From Schizosaccharomyces osmophilus (taxonomy: Eukaryota; Ascomycota; Schizosaccharomycetes; Schizosaccharomycetales; Schizosaccharomycetaceae), in assembly GCF_027921745.1 (NCBI RefSeq), contig NC_079239.1, positions 2,631,501 through 2,695,500 on the forward strand: a stretch of DNA of 64,000 nucleotides, read 5' to 3'. Positions 1 through 9,278 of the stretch are shown here, one piece after another. The notes beneath the pieces were generated by a model. The model was not told where the DNA came from, made no database searches, and worked only from the letters and a program-made list of their open reading frames with translations. How positions within the stretch are numbered: position 1 is the stretch's first letter; each line of letters starts with the position of its first letter. Position numbers and translations under genes: made by a program.

Positions 1-671
1 ATTCTTATGGATCCACTGGCGGTTCCAAAGGTGGTAACTACAGCACCGCTGGAGACTACGGTGGTGGTAGAGGAACAAGCACCTACAATGCCTCCGACCA
101 AGATACTTACAACACGGGAAGCAATGTAAATAAAGGCAATCAATATGACTCTGGCCAATATGACAAATACAGTACCGGCCGTAATCAACCCACTACTGGA
201 GCCAGCCAAGGAAACTACAACACCACTGGAGGTGATGAAGGCTACCTAGGATCTGGAAGAGAAGGCTATCAGAGCAATTCCGGCAGCTTAGGTGAAGAAG
301 GTCAATACGGATCTAAAGCCGGTCAAACCGCTAGCGGCTCCAAGGATGAAGGCTATAACGCTGGCAAGTACACAACTGACCCTACAGCCACCTCTAGCAG
401 AGCAGGAGGATCTGATCAAGCCGGTCAAAACTTGAGCCAAAGTGGTGGTCAAAAATTAGATCAGGCTGGCAACGCTGCCCAACGTGGTAAGAGTGGCACT
501 CAAGGTGTTAAATCTGAAGCTCAAGATTTGGGCAACGATGCCCAACACCATGCTTCATTGGCCTCGAGGATGAAGGGAGGCATGGAAAAGATGTTTGGCA
601 AAATGACTCACGATGATGATCTCGTCCAAAAAGGAGAAACCATGAAATCCGGTGGTGGAAACCGCTTGTAA
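1..671 (+). CDS. Gly/Ser/Asn-rich hydrophilin-like stress protein, DDR48-like (5' end outside window)
   Basis: An open frame runs from the first base to a TAA at 669-671, so only the C-terminal 222 or so residues are visible. The composition is extreme: Gly, Ser, Asn, Gln, Tyr and Thr dominate, with loosely repeated YNTG/GQYG/GSGREGY-type units and almost no hydrophobic residues. The last 45 residues differ, with a short amphipathic Met/Lys-rich stretch (MKGGMEKMFGKM) followed by HDDDLVQKGE, a tail seen in fungal stress-induced glycine-rich proteins. Its place beside anr2 fits the S. pombe gene SPAC23H3.15c, which I recall as DDR48-like. A disordered, stress-induced hydrophilin role is inferred from composition; no catalytic motif is present. 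Confidence 0.7.
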   Translation, partial: SYGSTGGSKGGNYSTAGDYGGGRGTSTYNASDQDTYNTGSNVNKGNQYDSGQYDKYSTGRNQPTTGASQGNYNTTGGDEGYLGSGREGYQSNSGSLGEEGQYGSKAGQTASGSKDEGYNAGKYTTDPTATSSRAGGSDQAGQNLSQSGGQKLDQAGNAAQRGKSGTQGVKSEAQDLGNDAQHHASLASRMKGGMEKMFGKMTHDDDLVQKGETMKSGGGNRL

Positions 672-1006
672 GTTTTATTATAATGATTGATACCAAACGA
701 TGCCGCTAAATATGTTACGATAACGATGGATAATATTCTGCATGATATTTATATATATATATAATATAAAAATCGAAGTGTTTTGATTTTTAAAAAACAA
801 TAGCTTTTTATCTAGGCTAACCAAAAATAATATTGTTTTGAACGAGAATAACAATTAGACGCTGGTCGTAAAAAAAAAAGTATTAGTATTCTATTTCAAA
901 AATAGGAAAACATTTCGATTCAAAGAGCCGGTCTAACAAAAAACATTTAAACAATAGTAGTAGTCGTAGCGGTAGTATACAAATAGAAGGCGGGACATTA
1001 TTATAG
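672..1006. other. Convergent intergenic region
   Basis: AT-rich 3' flanks of two converging genes, with a short (TA)n run near 755-766. I see no further gene. Confidence 0.6.
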
Positions 1007-2642
1007 TTAATGATGGTGGGAAGAGGTAGATGATGAAGTATCGGGAGTTTCTATAGTAGAACTCTTATTTATTTGAGAGTTGCGAATAGATGACAAAAAT
1101 CCAGAAAGTCTCGTCGAAAGTTTCTGTGGACGAGTTTGACAGTACGGATGCTGTGCCAATACGACATCAAACATATCGTCATCGGCAATAGGGTTCCACG
1201 CACTATATGTTGCCGTTTTCATCCATTCATCCAAAAAGGGTTGCCCATAGTCGGATATACAGTCAGTGGAAGGTAGAGAATTATATTTCTGCAGCTCACC
1301 TTCATCTCTAGAATGGAGAAAAGAGTAGTATTTAACGGTAGATAAAAATCCAAATATGTATGCTTCAAATCGGGCCCGTAGCCATTCATTGCTTCCTTCG
1401 TATTCCGGTAAGGATTTCTCTTCATGAGTAGAAATTACTGATAGGATATCATCCGTCCATCTTTTATCGGCTCTTGTGAGATTGACGATAGACTTGATCG
1501 AATTATCTTTGTAACAAATTTCTCCTGTATCTGCCCGAACCACAACGTCAGCCATCCTGTTTTGATTCAGCATAATGAGAGTGTTTGTAGATCCAGCAAG
1601 CCAGCTTTTCGTAGAACTCGATTCCAAAACGTGAACTTGTTGTAGAGGTGTATAAGGAGAAAACATACTCTTCTCTCCAAAAAGTAGTAACGGAAAACCA
1701 AGGTAAGCCATCAAGGAATCTTTGTCACTTGTTTTTAAAGAAGACGGCTTAGACAAAGTCGATTTGAGATAGTTTGATGACGGATCAGCAGAGTCATGTA
1801 GACTCAAAAGCATATTTGGAATCAATGATAAGAGAGAGTATTGTAAATTACCCAACCGTTCAGCAACTCGATCATAGACAAGGACTTTTTTACCTAAAAG
1901 AACAAGTTTCAACAACACTAGGGTATTTTGCTTCCAACATAAAAAAACATCTTTACTATTAACTCCTAGCGATACTTGTAATTGAGGACCTTTGTTGACT
2001 AAGCTCTTGTAAAAATCCTAAATACAACGTCGTTAGAAATCATACATAGTTTAGCAAACTCATAAAAGAATTCATACATGAAGAATGGTCAAATCAGAAA
2101 AATCGTTTTGAGAAAAGTAGGCATCGGTCACGATTTCCAAGTTGTCTTTGATGTGGCCGAATTGAGGTGTGGAACATATGAGCACAACAGCCTTTTGAAT
2201 GCTAGGCCGAGTTACATCCGAAGGAAGGTTTTTTACATGATCAATGCTTAGCTGGCGACTACAAGCCAGCCCAAAGGCTGTCGAGTGCTGTGGATTAGGG
2301 TATGGTAAAGTGAAGTATACAAAATCTTTCTCTTGCTATAAAGTAACGAGGTTAGAAAGAAAAAATATAGAATACTTCATGAAAAGACAATTGAAGTAAA
2401 ACTTACCATGTGAGCGCCATCAGGCAAACATAAAAAGGGCAGTATGGACCATTCCTTTGGTAATTCTATTGATTGCGGAAATACATGCTCGATTTCAGGG
2501 CCACGTATATGATGACTTTTCAATTGTAGTTAGAAGAGACGAAAAGGGGAATGACTGAACAAAAAATGAGCATGCTCATTGGGACTTACAAATCTACGGT
2601 AACCATGCAGTAAAAGATAGATGCAGTTATGTAATCATCCAT
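1007..2642 (-). CDS. anr2: DENN-domain protein of the Avl9/Anr2 family
   Basis: Four exons on the minus strand (2642-2590, 2515-2407, 2335-2078, 2017-1007) join in frame to a 476-residue protein. The introns of 74, 71 and 60 bp have GTAAGT/GTATGA donors. The ATG at 2642 is followed by short stretches typical of Avl9-type uDENN/DENN domains: HHIRGPEIEHVFP, SILPFLCLPDGAHM, PQHSTAFGLACSRQL, then KKVLVYD, LQYSLLSLIP and the YTPLQQV...WLAGSTN block. Avl9/Anr2 proteins act in late secretory traffic and are likely Rab regulators; that is family knowledge. The last 100 residues, after about position 370, look less conserved. The next plus-strand ORF starts only 17 bp from its ATG. S. pombe has the same neighbour pair anr2-gpa2, but here a wtf island separates them. 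Confidence 0.85.
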
Positions 2643-2659
2643 GATACGAATCTTTTTGG

Positions 2660-2893
2660 ATGGTAAACGAAAGTAGCCGCTTGCTTCGTTATGTTGTAAG
2701 AAGTCGGATGTTAGTGAAGAGTGCAAAAGACGAAACTTATGAAAAGAAAGCCCAAAAAAAGGATAATTATATGCTTCAAATAAAAAAGGATAAAGAAAAC
2801 AGAAAACATAAAACCGAAGAGCTAAATGAGAAGCAATTACTTTACGAGGATGACATCCTAGGTTGGGGAGGTTCCAAGACGTACCTGCAGTAA
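2660..2893 (+). CDS. Small basic hypothetical protein (77 aa)
   Basis: A continuous ORF starts at a true ATG, 17 bp from the divergent ATG of anr2, and ends with TAA. The product is highly charged: a Lys/Glu-rich central helix (about residues 20-58, likely coiled coil) followed by a non-repetitive tail ending DDILGWGGSKTYLQ. The N-terminus RLLRYVVRSRML is Arg-rich and could be a mitochondrial presequence; this is a guess. I do not recognise the family. The balanced composition and defined C-terminus argue for a real gene, while the minimal spacing to anr2 leaves little room for a promoter. An upstream exon overlapping anr2 cannot be excluded. Confidence 0.45.
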   Translation: MVNESSRLLRYVVRSRMLVKSAKDETYEKKAQKKDNYMLQIKKDKENRKHKTEELNEKQLLYEDDILGWGGSKTYLQ

Positions 2894-3508
2894 AGCAGGT
2901 GGTGGGACGAAAAAGAGAGAGGAGAATAGGTTATTTTAGGATTACAGAAAATATTAGCTTATTTATTTTAGAATTTATTACCCTGTGTTACTTAGTGTAA
3001 GGGAATGCTGCATGAATCTGTAAAGGAAGTGGACTGCTAAACCATTGATTGAAGAGCTCCAGAAAGAAAAGGTTGATTGTGAGCTTCTCATCATTTTTTC
3101 TTGTTTTATCATTTTCTTTTATTCGAGTTTTTTCGACTTTTCATTGCAAGTTCCTTGCTTTGTTTACTTATTACACCACGAAGTCGTTAACTTTATAAAT
3201 ATCGGCTAATATTTTCATACATGCGAATATTAATGTAATATAACTGATGGTAACGAGGGTGTTGACTTAATACTGCTTTATGAGAGACATGCAGAAAAAA
3301 CGCTACCCAGAGTTTTCAAGCAGGCATCTTTGGCTTTAACTGTCAGTTCCTTTTGACAACTTTTTGATTGAATTAAGGACACATTCTTTTTTGGCTGCTT
3401 CTTGCAAAGTGGAACCAGCTTCTGCAAACTTTCTTTGGTGAATTTATTTGTTTTCGTTCAACTTGTCACTATTGATACTTTTCTGTTTTTTGAATTGCCA
3501 TTGTAAAG
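2894..3508. other. Upstream region of first wtf copy, homologous to 6700-7332
   Basis: From about 3150 to the ATG this region resembles the stretch before the wtf gene at 7333, including the terminal TTGAATTGCCATTGTAAA and a TTTGTTTAC site at 3159-3167. It appears to be duplicated promoter and 5' leader. No other gene is seen. Confidence 0.55.
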
Positions 3509-4390
3509 ATGAAGAATGAATACACTCCTATTTCAAATTCGGAAGACTCTTCCAAAACGTTCGATGATGAAAAGTCAGAGAGTCGACCTCCTTCAAATGG
3601 CATAGCACCTCCGTACCCAGGTAAGAAACATTAAAATAGAAAGGAATGTCAGTTGCCTCGTATTACTTGAGGATGACATCGTATCTAGGTTGATGAGGCC
3701 ATCAACTATACCCTTTTCACAAAACAAAAAAATCATTCCTTATACATCTAATAGGTCCACACAAACATGTTGATTTGGAAATGGGTTGAAAAATCCCCCA
3801 GAGACAGCCATAAATCCTTCGAGGAGCCCAGAAGAGTGTCGTTGCCATTTCTGGATGTGCCTTATCTTTGCATTTAGTATAGTTCTTCTTATTCTCCTTG
3901 TTGCAGCTTTCGTTTACAAGGTCCCTGTGAATCCGAAAATTCTCTAGATTCTTTTTGGTAATTGGGATGGACCCTTGACATTGTTTGTGTTTGGTAAGAC
4001 AAGGATGTTGCTATATTTTGTAAGACTCGCTAACAACTAGCGATATTGTTTAGATTTTCGAATGGTTTCGTATAAGCTAGAAGAGGAATTAAAAGGCTTG
4101 TGTAGAATATGTGGATCGCGGGATTCTATTTGACTACTTTTGATGACGCCTTTGTTGTATATACCTCTGAACCATTCTAATTGTTTCAGGAAACCCAGAC
4201 ATGCCTCGTAGAACATAAGGTATTTTTCGATCTTTATACGCGATTTTGGTGGTATGCTTATTCTACAGATTTTTCCCTAAAGTATTTAAAGTTAACTATT
4301 TAGTATATATGGCTCCAAAAGATGACACAACTCGAAACGAAGAGATCGAACTTTACCCTTTTGCTAACCAAAGAACTGAAGTTTGTGATT
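3509..4390 (+). pseudogene. Broken wtf-family (spore-killer type) gene copy
   Basis: The start is unmistakably wtf-like: an ATG-led first exon (3509-3619) of the same design as the gene at 7333, ending in a PPYPG-type motif and a GTAAGA donor. The middle contains a degraded hydrophobic segment (about 3840-3945), and the 3' end (about 4305-4390) matches the last exon of the other copy (NEEIEL... motif). The element is broken in several places and is clearly shorter than the whole copy, so I treat it as a fossil. Together with the following 5S gene it forms a unit duplicated at 7333-9278. The age is uncertain: divergence from the sister copy is substantial, but much of the upstream and downstream sequence still aligns by eye. 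Confidence 0.75.
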
Positions 4391-5119
4391 TCATTTTTTT
4401 TATTTCGTTAGTCTTGCCGAAACTGTTGTATATCTTCATTGATTTTCGCCAATCTCAAAGGCATTGATGTTAATTACACTCCACCAAGTTCCTGTATTCG
4501 CATACGAATAGAGTCGCATACATAAAAGCAAGGATAATTTTGGTCCCAGCGTGGGTTATTTATTTGTATTTCTCATTCACTCTTTCATAAATCTTCTTAA
4601 TCGTTTCATTAAAATTTATAGCTTTTAAATGAATTCCGTTGCTACTAAATTCAAAGCGAATGCTTCATCAGTGCTCAGAACGTTGTCGATGCGTTGAGTA
4701 GAACATGCGATGAAAGTTGCCCAGCCGTATATACTTGCTTTGATTTTATTCTATGATTTGTAGAGTCACGAAGTCCAGGAATGCGACGAAAAACATTGGC
4801 ATGTAAGCATTGATTTTTGTCTCATCAAAAAGATCTCTGCTTAATAAATGTCAGTAAAAGGTATTTGTATACTGAAGACACCAAAGGTATCTGCTCGAGT
4901 CACATTCTTGTCATTCCTAGAACCGAAGATGGGACGTTCCTTTCTCATATAGTGTACAGTAGGGTTAACACATCAGTAGATTTGATTCGCGGAAGACTTG
5001 TAAACGGTGCAAATGAACAAACTTGGAGACAACACAGTCGAAGAATCGCCGATCAGAAAGTTGGTTCACACTGACAAGGAAGCTTTATATTTATATACTA
5101 TCAATCAATTATTGTACAT
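4391..5119. other. 3' flank of wtf copy leading to 5S gene
   Basis: The first 200 bp align by eye with 8420-8630 downstream of the second wtf gene (shared run around AAGTT-CTG-ATTCGCAT). The rest is AT-rich. A TATA-like stretch (TATATACTA, about 5091-5099) lies some 25 bp before the 5S gene, where fission-yeast Pol III genes often carry one. Confidence 0.5.
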
Positions 5120-5238
5120 GTCTACGGCCACACCTAGGTGAAAACACCAGTTCCCGTCCGATCACTGCAGTTAAGCGTCTGAGGGTCTCGTTAGTACTAT
5201 GGTTGGAGACAACATGGGAATCCGGGATGCTGTAGGCT
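5120..5238 (+). rRNA. 5S ribosomal RNA (copy A)
   Basis: 119 nt, nearly identical to fission-yeast 5S rRNA as I remember it, from GTCTACGGCC to GCTGTAGGCT. The internal control region is present, and a run of T follows directly as Pol III terminator. Compared with copy B at 9160 it has three internal substitutions, all C-to-T or G-to-A (AGGTG for AGGCG, GGGTCTC for GGGCCTC, CCGGGATG for CCGGGGTG). It may therefore be a variant or decaying gene. Dispersed 5S genes are normal in this genus, and association with wtf genes is known in the non-pombe species. Confidence 0.95.
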
Positions 5239-5554
5239 TTTCACTTTTTGCTTCTTTTTTCTGTTGCTCTTTTAATTGAAGCACATGGCTTTAATCGTGA
5301 TCGACATGGTCCTTTGACTTATAGCTACTAGTGATTGCAAGGAAGCAATGGTCATCCATGATTCAATAATCACTTATATTCCTTATTAGTTAGAAAATAA
5401 AAGATTCTATAAGGATCAATAATTAAAAAGTGCTTGACGAATAAATATAAGAAACAAAATGCAAAGATGAAACATAAACATAAGCAAAAGCATGCTGGAG
5501 AAAAAACAACAAGAACGGACATCATAATAAACAACGTTTTACTTTATGTATAAA
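5239..5554. other. Intergenic, 3' of 5S copy A
   Basis: The first 35 bp (CACTTTTTGCTTC.. to CTGTTGCT) match the flank of 5S copy B, so the duplicated unit extends slightly past the 5S gene. The remainder is unique AT-rich DNA. Confidence 0.5.
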
Positions 5555-6428
5555 TCAATTCCCACCGCTTTCAACATCCCTAGACTGACCCGGTTCCTGG
5601 CGTAACCCTGGAGATTGCTCAGTATGTTCAGAGGTATGTTCAGAGGACGGTTGTTTACAAGTATCATCACTACGATCGTTGAACTGGTTTTCAGGCTCTG
5701 GTGGCAAGCTGTTTAATGCGATACTATTATCATCCGTCAAGTCGTTTCTATCCGATGACATCCTGAAGCCTAGAGCACTAGTAATCACAGAAAAAATTCC
5801 AAAAAAAATCCCAGAAAAAAGCGAGGAAATCCCAGAATCAACTAGAGGAATCAATATAACTATTGAATCCACCAACACTAAAAGTACCCCATTAGTAAAC
5901 ATATCAAATTAAAATTCCACCATTTCACTTACATGAACAAACATATAGAAACATGTAGAGAGCCACGACGACAAGAACAGCTGCTATAGTAGCTTGAAAG
6001 TTTACCCGTACAGATTCTTTCATCGATTCCTTTATAAAGGGGACAAGGTATTTGTAAGAAAACCAAAAGTTTACTATGACCGAAAGAATAAAGCAAAAAC
6101 TAAGCCGAGCAGATTCATTTTCCTGTCTGCGTTGTGCTTCGGGGATTCTCACAATTTTTGCCGGCCAGAAAATTAACCACAATAATGCCGTCAAGACATT
6201 TCGTAAAGAAATAGAGAATATATTTCCTCCTGCCATGTTGGTAGACGCTTCTTGATGTCTGTTTTCTGAGTACGGAGGTGCATGACCTTTTTCCAAGTCG
6301 TCTAGATGAGAATTCAAGATTTCATTGTACCGTGGCAGTTCACCGTCAAACGTTGCAAGAGTGCCCAAGCGAGGAACGTCAGCTGAATCAGCATCTTTTA
6401 GCTTTTTGTATTTGTTTTTTTCAATCAT
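5555..6428 (-). CDS. wtf-like multi-pass membrane protein gene, looks whole (2 exons)
   Basis: Two minus-strand exons (6428-5933 and 5877-5555) flank a 55-bp intron with GTAAGT donor, TACTAAT branch site and TTTTAG acceptor; they join in frame to 272 residues. I chose the ATG at 6428, since upstream codons lack one. The N-terminus MIEKNKYKKLKDAD recalls wtf exon 1. The cytosolic head has an LPRY motif (an [LP]PxY Nedd4-ligase docking type) and DLEKGHAPPYSEN, close to the DLEKG..PPYSE block of S. pombe Wtf proteins. Four to five hydrophobic segments follow (about 80-105, 120-145, 150-170, 175-215) before a hydrophilic Ser/Glu-rich tail. It lies between two wtf-5S units but in the opposite orientation. 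Whether it encodes antidote only, a driver or something else cannot be read from sequence; a related membrane-protein family is the alternative. Confidence 0.6.
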
Positions 6429-7332
6429 TTTCTGAAATTCCTTCAAAACCTACTCAAATAGGCAGTAAACACCCAAATTCATGTCAGAACTTTCAAAAAG
6501 TAGCACACATCCGATCCGACTAACAAGCTTAATAAAATCTACTTTGTAACAACTCCAAACTACATGAATCGAGTCCACAATGGCAATGACTAGAGTTTTG
6601 CAGAGGTGAAGCTGTCATTCACCCTCTCTGACACACATACAGATAGCTAGTAAGCGTACGCTATTCTATATATATTTACAATGAATGAACAGTCCGAAAT
6701 CGCTTTTGTTTGTTTCTATCGTGTAATCAAAATAAATTAAATAAACTTGTCACTACAAACATCGTTCGTGATAGTTTGAACGTTGCTTTTCCAGGCTTCT
6801 GATGGATTTGCTGAAAGTAAGGCTACGAAAATCTAGAGTGTTCAATCCTTTTCCCTGGAATTCATTAAGCCAAAATTACGGAACCTTCCAATACAAAGAT
6901 ATGCATTTCTAATCCTGTTTTTATAATTTAAGCAAACAGCATGGTTGTTTTGCCAAATGTTCCTTTGTTTACTTTTTGTAATAAATAACGACTCTTTTGG
7001 ATTATACTATTAGGAAAATCGCAATGAAAAACCAGCGTTGGATAATCGTAACGAGGACTGTGACCAGTCAGTGACATAATCTCGCTGCTTTTATGATTGA
7101 GACATGCGAAAAGCCATTACCAAGATTTTTTCAAACTCGCATCTTTGGTTTTTAAGGGAAAAGTTGTGTTGAAAAATTTGTTTGTTTTTAACGTAAGGTC
7201 CAATTCCTTTTTTTGAAAGATCTGTGAAAACTGGAGCCAGTTCCTACGGACTTTTCTTGGTGATTAAATAGTTGATTTCGTTTAGAGGGTAAATATCGGT
7301 GCTATTTTTTGGTTTGAATTGCCATTGTAAAT
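6429..7332. other. Divergent promoter region between two wtf-type genes
   Basis: It contains TTTGTTTAC at 6964-6972 (reverse of GTAAACAAA, the core of the Mei4 FLEX site), matched at the same distance upstream of the other copy. The last 350 bp or so are homologous to the region before 3509. Confidence 0.5.
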
Positions 7333-8419
7333 ATGAAAAACAAATATACTCCTATTTCAGATTCTGATGACTCTTCCAAAACGCTCAATGATGAAAAGGT
7401 AGATAGTCAGTCGTTTCCTTCTGATGGTACGCCTCCTCCGTATTCAGGTAAGATTAGTTGAAATGGAAAGGAAAGGTTTATTCTTTGTGTTCTTGTTTGA
7501 ACGGCTCATGATGGAAGAATTATGCTTGTTTATTTGATTGTTGGGTTTGAATTCAATCACCTGGTCGATAACTGTCAACAAACAGGGCGAATACCTCTAT
7601 CCTTTTCACAAACAACGAAAGAACAGTTACTAATGCATCCATTAGCTTCAACCAAATTTATTGATCTCGAAATGGCTCCTGAAACAGAAGAAAGTTCTAA
7701 AAAGAAAAGATATCTGACGCCTCGTGAATTAGCAATTGTTTTTGCTATTTTTATTGTATATAATGTATGCTTGATTATTGCGAGGGTCATTCTTCTTGTT
7801 TATGAGATTCCGTTTAATCAGCTTGCCGTTTGGGTACTTTTTGGCGTTTGGTGCGCTCTATTTCTGTCATTGACAATTGGTAAGAAACTAATTTCAGGAT
7901 TTTTAATGACTCACTAACTATTAGTAATAACTCAAATGCCTAAAGAATGGTTCACGCAAGCTGGAAGAGCAACCAAAAACGTATTGTCAGCTATGTGTAT
8001 CTCAGTATTATGTGTGTGTTTTCTCGATGTCCTCGGTTTCACCGCGTATTATGCTGCAAAGAAGTTCACAGGATTTGAAAAGATAAACAATAATTTTTTC
8101 TATTTTGTTTGTTTTGTTAACGTTGTCTTGTTTCTTTTATTGACGAGTATGTCATACAACCTGTGAACTATTCTAACTGTTCTAGTGAATGCAAATGCGC
8201 GTGAACTATTAAGATTAGTTCTCGTCGATCTGAGAAACGGAATAGGAAACGGCATAGGAAACGCTGTGGATCGTATTTTAGGTATGTACACTTCGTAAAT
8301 GCTTGCTATCGTTAGGGCTTTAATTAACCTATTTTAAAGATACAAATCGAGGAGAGCAAGTACCTCAGAACGAAGAAATCGAACTTCAGCCTCTTGCTGA
8401 GCAAAGCGCTGAAGTTTGA
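7333..8419 (+). CDS. wtf-family meiotic-driver-type gene, looks whole (5 exons)
   Basis: Five exons (7333-7447, 7646-7879, 7925-8146, 8186-8281, 8340-8419) join in frame to 248 residues with no interruption. Introns have GTAAGA/GTATGT donors and CTAAC-type branch sites. Exon 1 encodes a hydrophilic head ending TPPPYSG, a PPxY motif of the kind that recruits Nedd4-family ligases to Wtf antidotes. The rest has four or so membrane segments, a GNGIGN repeat-like stretch in exon 4 and an acidic tail (QNEEIELQPL). Family knowledge: wtf genes make a long antidote from exon 1 and a shorter poison from a start inside intron 1. Here an ATG at 7633-7635, within the 198-bp intron 1, is in frame with exon 2, and a FLEX-like GTCAACAAACA lies at 7574. 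Activity is not proven by sequence. A 5S gene follows, as reported for wtf loci of the S. octosporus group. Confidence 0.8.
7574..7584 (+). promoter_or_regulatory. FLEX-like site in wtf intron 1
   Basis: GTCAACAAACA differs at one base from the Mei4-binding FLEX core GTAAACAAACA. In known wtf drivers a FLEX site in intron 1 drives the meiotic short transcript. The position fits, but the mismatch makes it tentative. Confidence 0.35.
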
Positions 8420-9159
8420 GTTTGAGTTATACCGAACCTGCTTTCATTCTTTATATTTCGCATCTTCTTTGGAAGCATCCATGTCAATTGCAGTCCATCA
8501 AGTTTCTGCATTCGCATCCACCAAAGTAAGCATTATCTTAATATGATAGCTTTAATTGCTTTTCTTATTCGCTCTTTCATGAATCTGTTGATTCGTTTCA
8601 CAGCATCGCTGTTTACGCATTGTTCATCTTCTTCGTGAATAGAACACCCTTTTTAATGATTATTTAATTATTCCGACGAAAACTCCATCGCAATTAATTA
8701 TTGTTTAGCTCAACACCGAGTCGTGTAATTGCATGTCTTATAATTGGCAAGGACGAAAGTGAGTTTCAACAGTAATTATTTTCATTCAGTATAGTAAGCA
8801 CAAATCTTCAGATCGAAAGATTCGACAGGTGTAGTTTAATTAATTAAATTATCGTTTATTTAGAGAGTCAAGTCAACGGACCATGAAAAATGTATAAGTA
8901 GAACCGATTTATATTAAGTAACATTTTCAACCCATAAACTCAAACACTCAATCTCATGCTTCTGCGACCACAATGTGAATCAATAGAAAAGAGAAAACTG
9001 CGTGTTTTCAAATCTTATTCTTATAATATGAAAGCATTCACCATTTAGCCGTGAAAAATACCAGATAGAACTGAGTTGAATTGGATCTTGTAGTTCATCA
9101 AGCCAAATAAAAGACTGGATTATTTTTGTAATAAATTATCTTTACAGACCATGACAAAC
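8420..9159. other. 3' flank of wtf gene leading to 5S gene
   Basis: Partly homologous to 4391-4620. Beyond that it is AT-rich, and I see no gene. An ATAAATT stretch lies 20-30 bp before the 5S gene. Confidence 0.5.
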
Positions 9160-9278
9160 GTCTACGGCCACACCTAGGCGAAAACACCAGTTCCCGTCCG
9201 ATCACTGCAGTTAAGCGTCTGAGGGCCTCGTTAGTACTATGGTTGGAGACAACATGGGAATCCGGGGTGCTGTAGGCT
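9160..9278 (+). rRNA. 5S ribosomal RNA (copy B)
   Basis: 119 nt, matching the fission-yeast 5S consensus through the internal control region. Unlike copy A it keeps AGGCG, GGGCCTC and CCGGGGTG. A run of six T lies about 20 bp beyond the gene, in TACTTTTTTGCTTC, and can terminate Pol III. The same T-rich tail also follows copy A, so gene and flank were copied together. Confidence 0.97.

Noticed and set aside
4817-5235. ORFs running into 5S copy A
   Set aside because: They read through the 5S rRNA gene, so coding is unlikely.
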